Source: Xylophilus sp. Leaf220 (lineage in GTDB: Bacteria; Pseudomonadota; Gammaproteobacteria; Burkholderiales; Burkholderiaceae_C). Taken from it: DNA of 64,000 nucleotides. The stretch spans positions 290,277-354,276 of the forward strand of contig NZ_LMKO01000012.1 of assembly GCF_001421705.1 (NCBI RefSeq), read 5' to 3'. Shown here in pieces: positions 59,127 through 64,000 of this stretch. The translations under genes and the position numbers were made by a program. How positions within the stretch are numbered: position 1 is the stretch's first letter; every line of letters starts with the position of its first letter. The notes beneath the pieces are model-generated. The model saw nothing but the letters and a program-made list of their open reading frames with translations. It did not search any database and had not been told where the DNA came from.

Positions 59127-59474
59127 ATGGACGCTCGCAATCCGGACGAGGCGTGGGTCTCCCGCCAGGAATTCCTGGAATGGAAGGCTTTGATCGACCG
59201 CAACAACCAGCTGCAGAATCGCGCGTGGGAGCAGTCCACCGCGTTGGCACAACGCCTGGCCACGCAACTGCAGGCTACCGAATACGCGGTACATGCCATG
59301 CTGCAGGTAGCGCCCGACCTGGAAAGCGTGGCGGACAGTTACCTCACCTCGATGGACAAGGTGGCCGACATTCTTCCGGAGCACGCCGCCGAACGGTACC
59401 GTGATGCGTTCCAGGCGATGCACGCCATGATGCTCGCCGAGATCAACCGCCGCATGGTGCGTTGCCGCGACTAG
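59127..59474 (+). CDS. Hypothetical 115-residue helical protein between two tRNA genes
   Basis: A 115-residue, probably all-helical cytoplasmic protein with no signal or membrane segment and no family I recognise. Segments such as VSRQEFLEWKALIDRNNQLQ and RYRDAFQAMHAMMLAEI suggest amphipathic helices. ATG 59127 has only an A-rich leader (ACAAACAAC) and no good ribosome-binding site. It is bounded by terminators on both sides (58892 and 59529). It could be a real orphan regulator-like gene or a spurious frame. Confidence 0.5.
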   Translation: MDARNPDEAWVSRQEFLEWKALIDRNNQLQNRAWEQSTALAQRLATQLQATEYAVHAMLQVAPDLESVADSYLTSMDKVADILPEHAAERYRDAFQAMHAMMLAEINRRMVRCRD

Positions 59475-59528
59475 ATCGACTTTGACGCGCTGCCGACGCG
59501 CGCGGGAGCACCCCGCGCTCGGCAACGA

Positions 59529-59564
59529 AAAAGGCCGTTTTCACTATGGTGAAAACGGCCTTTT
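59529..59564. terminator. Bidirectional rho-independent terminator
   Basis: AAAAGGCCGTTTTCAC and GTGAAAACGGCCTTTT form a perfect 16-bp stem with a 4-nt loop. It serves the orphan ORF on the plus strand and tRNA-Pro on the minus strand. Confidence 0.9.
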
Positions 59565-59570
59565 GAATGA

Positions 59571-59647
59571 TGGTCGGGGCGGTGGGATTCGAACTCACGA
59601 CCCTCTGCTCCCAAAGCAGATGCGCTACCAGGCTGCGCTACGCCCCG
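59571..59647 (-). tRNA. tRNA-Pro (anticodon TGG)
   Basis: A 77-nt tRNA with encoded CCA on the minus strand. The acceptor CGGGGCG pairs with CGCCCCG, the anticodon loop TTTGGGA carries TGG on stem TCTGC/GCAGA, and the T-loop is GTTCGAATC. A TAGAAT -10-like hexamer lies just upstream (59657-59662). Confidence 0.96.
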
Positions 59648-59663
59648 ACAGCTAGTATTCTAG

Positions 59664-59677
59664 CCGCAAATTTGCGG
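59664..59677. promoter_or_regulatory. Perfect 14-bp palindrome between divergent tRNA-Pro and flavodoxin genes
   Basis: CCGCAAATTTGCGG, in the 58-bp gap between the tRNA 5' end and the mioC-like TTG. It overlaps where the tRNA promoter spacer would be. It could be an operator, or chance. Confidence 0.4.
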
Positions 59678-59705
59678 ACTTTGTGCAACTCCCTGGAGAA
59701 TTTCA

Positions 59706-60164
59706 TTGGCAGCGCTTCGTATCCTCGTCGGCTCGGTATCGGGCACCGCATTGCACGTGGCCCAGACCCTCTCGTTGGGCTGCGACGACCTCGCCCAGCC
59801 GATCGACGTCGTGCCGATGGATGCGGCGGGCATCGAGGTCTTCGACGCACCCGCACCGCTCACCCTGCTCTGCGTCTCGACCTACGGCGCGGGTAACGTT
59901 CCCGACGGTGCCGCTGCGCTGTACGACGCGCTGGACACGCAGCCCCGCTACCTGGGCCATCTGCGCTACGGTGTCGTCGCGCTCGGCGACAGCAGCTACG
60001 GCGAGACCTTCGCAGGCGGAGGCAGGAGCTTCGACGCCCGGCTGCAGGACCTGGGCGCGCAGCGGGTGGGCGAGGTGCTGGTACTCGACGCGACCGACGC
60101 CACCGAGCCCGCGGACGTGGCGACCGCATGGTGCCGGGCCTGGCTCGCCGAGGCGCTGCGCTAG
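59706..60164 (+). CDS. Flavodoxin domain protein (MioC-like)
   Basis: A 152-residue FMN-binding flavodoxin-fold protein. The P-loop-like start [15 protein letters not shown], the [13 protein letters not shown] loop and [17 protein letters not shown] are characteristic. TTG 59706 is used because GGAG lies 7 nt upstream and no earlier in-frame ATG fits. MioC-type flavodoxins donate electrons to various reductases; the partner is unknown. It is divergent from tRNA-Pro and convergent with the IclR regulator. Confidence 0.88.
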   Translation: MAALRILVGSVSGTALHVAQTLSLGCDDLAQPIDVVPMDAAGIEVFDAPAPLTLLCVSTYGAGNVPDGAAALYDALDTQPRYLGHLRYGVVALGDSSYGETFAGGGRSFDARLQDLGAQRVGEVLVLDATDATEPADVATAWCRAWLAEALR

Positions 60165-60205
60165 TGGCGGCGACGCACCCGAGCCTTTAGCCGCACAGGA
60201 CATCC

Positions 60206-62328
<2,123 letters not shown>

Positions 62329-62399
62329 AGAGCCGGCCGTCGCGCGGACGACCCGGCTCCGCTCATCCGGGCGGTCCGTTCGGCCGGTTACGCTTCAGT

Positions 62400-62447
62400 G
62401 CTATTTATTGATAGCTGGAAGCCGGCACCGCACGCCGGCTGGAGGCC
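62400..62447. repeat. Family A repeat, copy 9 (core 62400-62415)
   Basis: A 16-bp core (GCTATTTATTGATAGC) followed by TGGAAGCCGGC, a 7-nt loop and GCCGGCTGGAGGCC. The AGCCGGC/GCCGGCT hairpin (62420-62440) is perfect, making this the clearest full unit. It lies between the convergent pobA and Bug-type genes. Confidence 0.88.
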
Positions 62448-62466
62448 TGAAGCACCACCAATCCCG

Positions 62467-63456
62467 TCACAGCCGGATGCCGGCGCCCTTCACCGTGGCG
62501 CCCAGCACCGCGACCTGGTTGCGCACGAAGGCGTCGTACTGGGCGGTGGTCTGCGGCACCGCGACGATGCCCAGCTCGGTCATCTTCTTCTGCACCTCGG
62601 GCAGCACGATCACCTCGTTGCAGGCGGCGTGGAGCCGCGCGACGATGGCGGGCGGCAGGTGGGCCGGGCCGTCGAGGCCGAAGAAGTTCTCCAGCACCAG
62701 GCCCGGCTGGCCCAGTTCGACCACGGTGGGCACGTCGGGCATCAGCGGCGACCGCACCGTGCCGGTCACGGCCAGGGGCACCAGCTGGCCGGTCTTGAAG
62801 AACTGCACATAGGCGGTGATCACGTCGATGCCCACCGGAATCGTGCCGGCCAGCAGGTCGGTGGTCATCGGCGCGCCGCCGCGGTAGGGCACGTGCACCA
62901 TCGGCACGCCCAGGGTCTTGCGGATCAATTCCCCGTGCACATGGCCGACGGAGCCGGGGCCGCCCGAGCCGAAGTCGAGCCGCCCCGCCTTCTGCGCCTG
63001 CGCGACCAGGTCGGCCAGGGTGCGGATGCCCGACGCCTTGTTGGCCATCACCACCAGGGGGGCCGAGCCCAGTGCCGCGACGTGGGTGAACGCCTCGACC
63101 GGGTCGTAGGGCTGTTTCTCCAGCGTGAAGGGCCCCAGCGCGATCGGCGTGGTGTTGGCCAGCATCAGCGTGTAGCCGTCCGCCGGGGCCTGCGCCACCG
63201 CCGACCCGCCGATGGTGCCGCCGGCACCCGGCTTGTTGTCGACCACCACGCTCTGGCCCAGGCGGTGCGTCAGCTGGTCGGCCATCACCCGCGCCAGGAT
63301 GTCGCTGGCGCCGCCCGGGGCGAAGGTGACGACGATCTTGATCGGCCGGTCGGGCCAGGCGGCACGCGCGGGCAGCGCCAGGGCGCCGGCACCGGCGGCC
63401 AGCAGGCCCAGGGCCGCACGGCGGTTGGGGAGAAGGGAGCGCTGCGGATGTGTCAT
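62467..63456 (-). CDS. Bug/TctC-type tripartite tricarboxylate transporter binding protein
   Basis: A 329-residue periplasmic binding protein of the Bug family, abundant in Burkholderiales. The signal peptide has a twin-arginine-like start ([22 protein letters not shown]). The mature protein begins AWPDRPIKIVVTFAPGGASD and has PADGYTLMLAN and VPYRGGAPMTTDLLAG. No TctA/TctB membrane genes are adjacent. Its convergence on pobA suggests, but does not show, a role with aromatic or carboxylic acids. Confidence 0.92.
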   Translation of the reverse strand: MTHPQRSLLPNRRAALGLLAAGAGALALPARAAWPDRPIKIVVTFAPGGASDILARVMADQLTHRLGQSVVVDNKPGAGGTIGGSAVAQAPADGYTLMLANTTPIALGPFTLEKQPYDPVEAFTHVAALGSAPLVVMANKASGIRTLADLVAQAQKAGRLDFGSGGPGSVGHVHGELIRKTLGVPMVHVPYRGGAPMTTDLLAGTIPVGIDVITAYVQFFKTGQLVPLAVTGTVRSPLMPDVPTVVELGQPGLVLENFFGLDGPAHLPPAIVARLHAACNEVIVLPEVQKKMTELGIVAVPQTTAQYDAFVRNQVAVLGATVKGAGIRL

Positions 63457-63681
63457 GGGGTCGGGGGGCGCGGCTGTGGCGCGGCCGCTGGGTCGTCGGC
63501 AACGCGCGGCATGCAGGCACGCTGACAGCCTGCTGCCGATGACGGGAAATCGCACTGCATGGTTTTGGTGCGGACGGAGTAGCCGGCACAGGTTGTGTGC
63601 GCCGGCCCCTTTCCCTAGCGATTGGCGTGCCAGACCTGCGGCAGGCGAAGGCGGCGCGCCGGGCGCCCTACGCCGCGGCGA
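63457..63681. other. 225-bp intergenic stretch, nothing recognised
   Basis: GC-rich gap between the thioredoxin fragment and the Bug-type gene, both on the minus strand. No repeat of families A or B, no T-run terminator and no supported ORF. Confidence 0.5.
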
Positions 63682-64000
63682 TCACGCGCCGGGCGTGAGC
63701 CGGGCCAGCACCTCTTCGACGGCCTGGCCGTCGGCCGGCCGCACGACGCGGGCCAGTTCCACACCGTCCTGCACCGCGATCAGCGTAGGCCACAGCTTGA
63801 CCTTGAAGGCGCGGCCCAGCGCGCGGCCCGGCCCGTCTTCCACCTTGACGTGGCGCACCTGCGGATGCGCCGCCAGCATCTGGTCGACCGCCGGCTGCGC
63901 CCGCTGGCAGAAGCCGCACCAGTTGGTGCCGAAATCCAGCAGCACCGGGCCGGCCATCGCATCGACCTCGGCGCGGGTGGGCGCTGCTTCGCTGTAGAGA
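63682..64000 (-). CDS. Thioredoxin family protein (N-terminus beyond window)
   Basis: The frame is open to the right edge and yields about 105 residues, starting within SEAAPTRAEVDAMAGP. The thioredoxin active site is WCGFCQ and the cis-Pro loop is LWPTLIAVQDG. An internal ATG at 63957 exists, but the upstream in-frame residues look like normal family sequence, so the true start is probably just outside the window. The protein is short and cytoplasmic in appearance. Redox partner unknown. Confidence 0.82.
   Translation of the reverse strand, partial: LYSEAAPTRAEVDAMAGPVLLDFGTNWCGFCQRAQPAVDQMLAAHPQVRHVKVEDGPGRALGRAFKVKLWPTLIAVQDGVELARVVRPADGQAVEEVLARLTPGA

Noticed and set aside
58769-59647. 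tRNA-flanked genomic island
   Set aside because: No integrase, no duplicated tRNA 3' end and no composition shift; only one small ORF lies between the two tRNAs.

Overview
The window is about 64 kb of very GC-rich bacterial chromosome with almost no non-coding space. Gene content and order point to a betaproteobacterium of the order Burkholderiales, most likely family Comamonadaceae (an inference: the rimP-nusA-infB-rbfA-truB-typA run, the ygfZ/mltG-tmk-holB-pilZ-tatD run, and short AT-rich repeats of a type I associate with that family). I found no phage, transposase, integrase, CRISPR array or rRNA. Two tRNA genes are present, tRNA-Ser(GGA) and tRNA-Pro(TGG).

Layout. 1-5.2 kb: 5' part of a KefC-like potassium/proton antiporter (cut by the window edge), Tex and an HDOD signalling protein. 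5.2-8.3 kb: patatin-like phospholipase, HSL-type alpha/beta hydrolase, and a thioesterase-acetyltransferase fusion. 8.2-14 kb: ygfZ, then mltG-tmk-holB-pilZ-tatD-ankyrin lipoprotein with several ATGA stop/start overlaps. 14-19.4 kb: DUF72 protein, a NRAMP-fold transporter lacking the usual metal ligands, LD-carboxypeptidase, a TadA-hydrolase fusion and a small membrane protein. 19.5-24.5 kb: a LysR regulator divergent from a beta-hydroxyacid dehydrogenase, an aldehyde dehydrogenase and a DUF3100 permease, probably a catabolic operon of unknown substrate. 24.5-29.8 kb: guaA/guaB, a DUF4124 protein, rnfH-ratA and smpB. 29.8-35.4 kb: HIBCH-like hydrolase with a DMT exporter, a PQQ-type sugar dehydrogenase lipoprotein and a YddA-like ABC exporter. 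35.5-43.9 kb: translation/transcription operon rimP-nusA-infB-rbfA-truB-typA. 44-46.5 kb: two multiheme cytochromes c and a thioredoxin-like protein in one overlapping operon. 46.6-52.4 kb: Yej-type peptide ABC transporter. 52.4-59.5 kb: fabI, a secreted Lig E DNA ligase, a fasciclin protein, an Orn/Lys/Arg decarboxylase, NfeD-stomatin and tRNA-Ser. 59.5-64 kb: tRNA-Pro, a MioC-like flavodoxin, an IclR regulator divergent from pobA, a Bug-type binding protein and a partial thioredoxin.

The most unusual signal is dispersed repeats rather than one gene cluster. Family A is a 16-17 bp AT-rich quasi-palindrome, usually attached to a GCCGGC hairpin. I see nine clear copies and one degenerate copy. 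Five clear copies and the degenerate one lie inside conserved protein genes, and all six are read in the same frame. One further copy supplies the start codon of the DNA ligase gene. Family B is an about 90 bp intercistronic element present twice (guaB-guaA and yejB-yejE). Both copies sit just after the upstream stop codon, in the same orientation to transcription, and their 16-bp stem keeps pairing through a compensatory change. Other points of interest are the two fusion proteins, the divergent NRAMP-like transporter, a His/Cys-rich tail on the LD-carboxypeptidase and a three-site operator between the IclR regulator and pobA.
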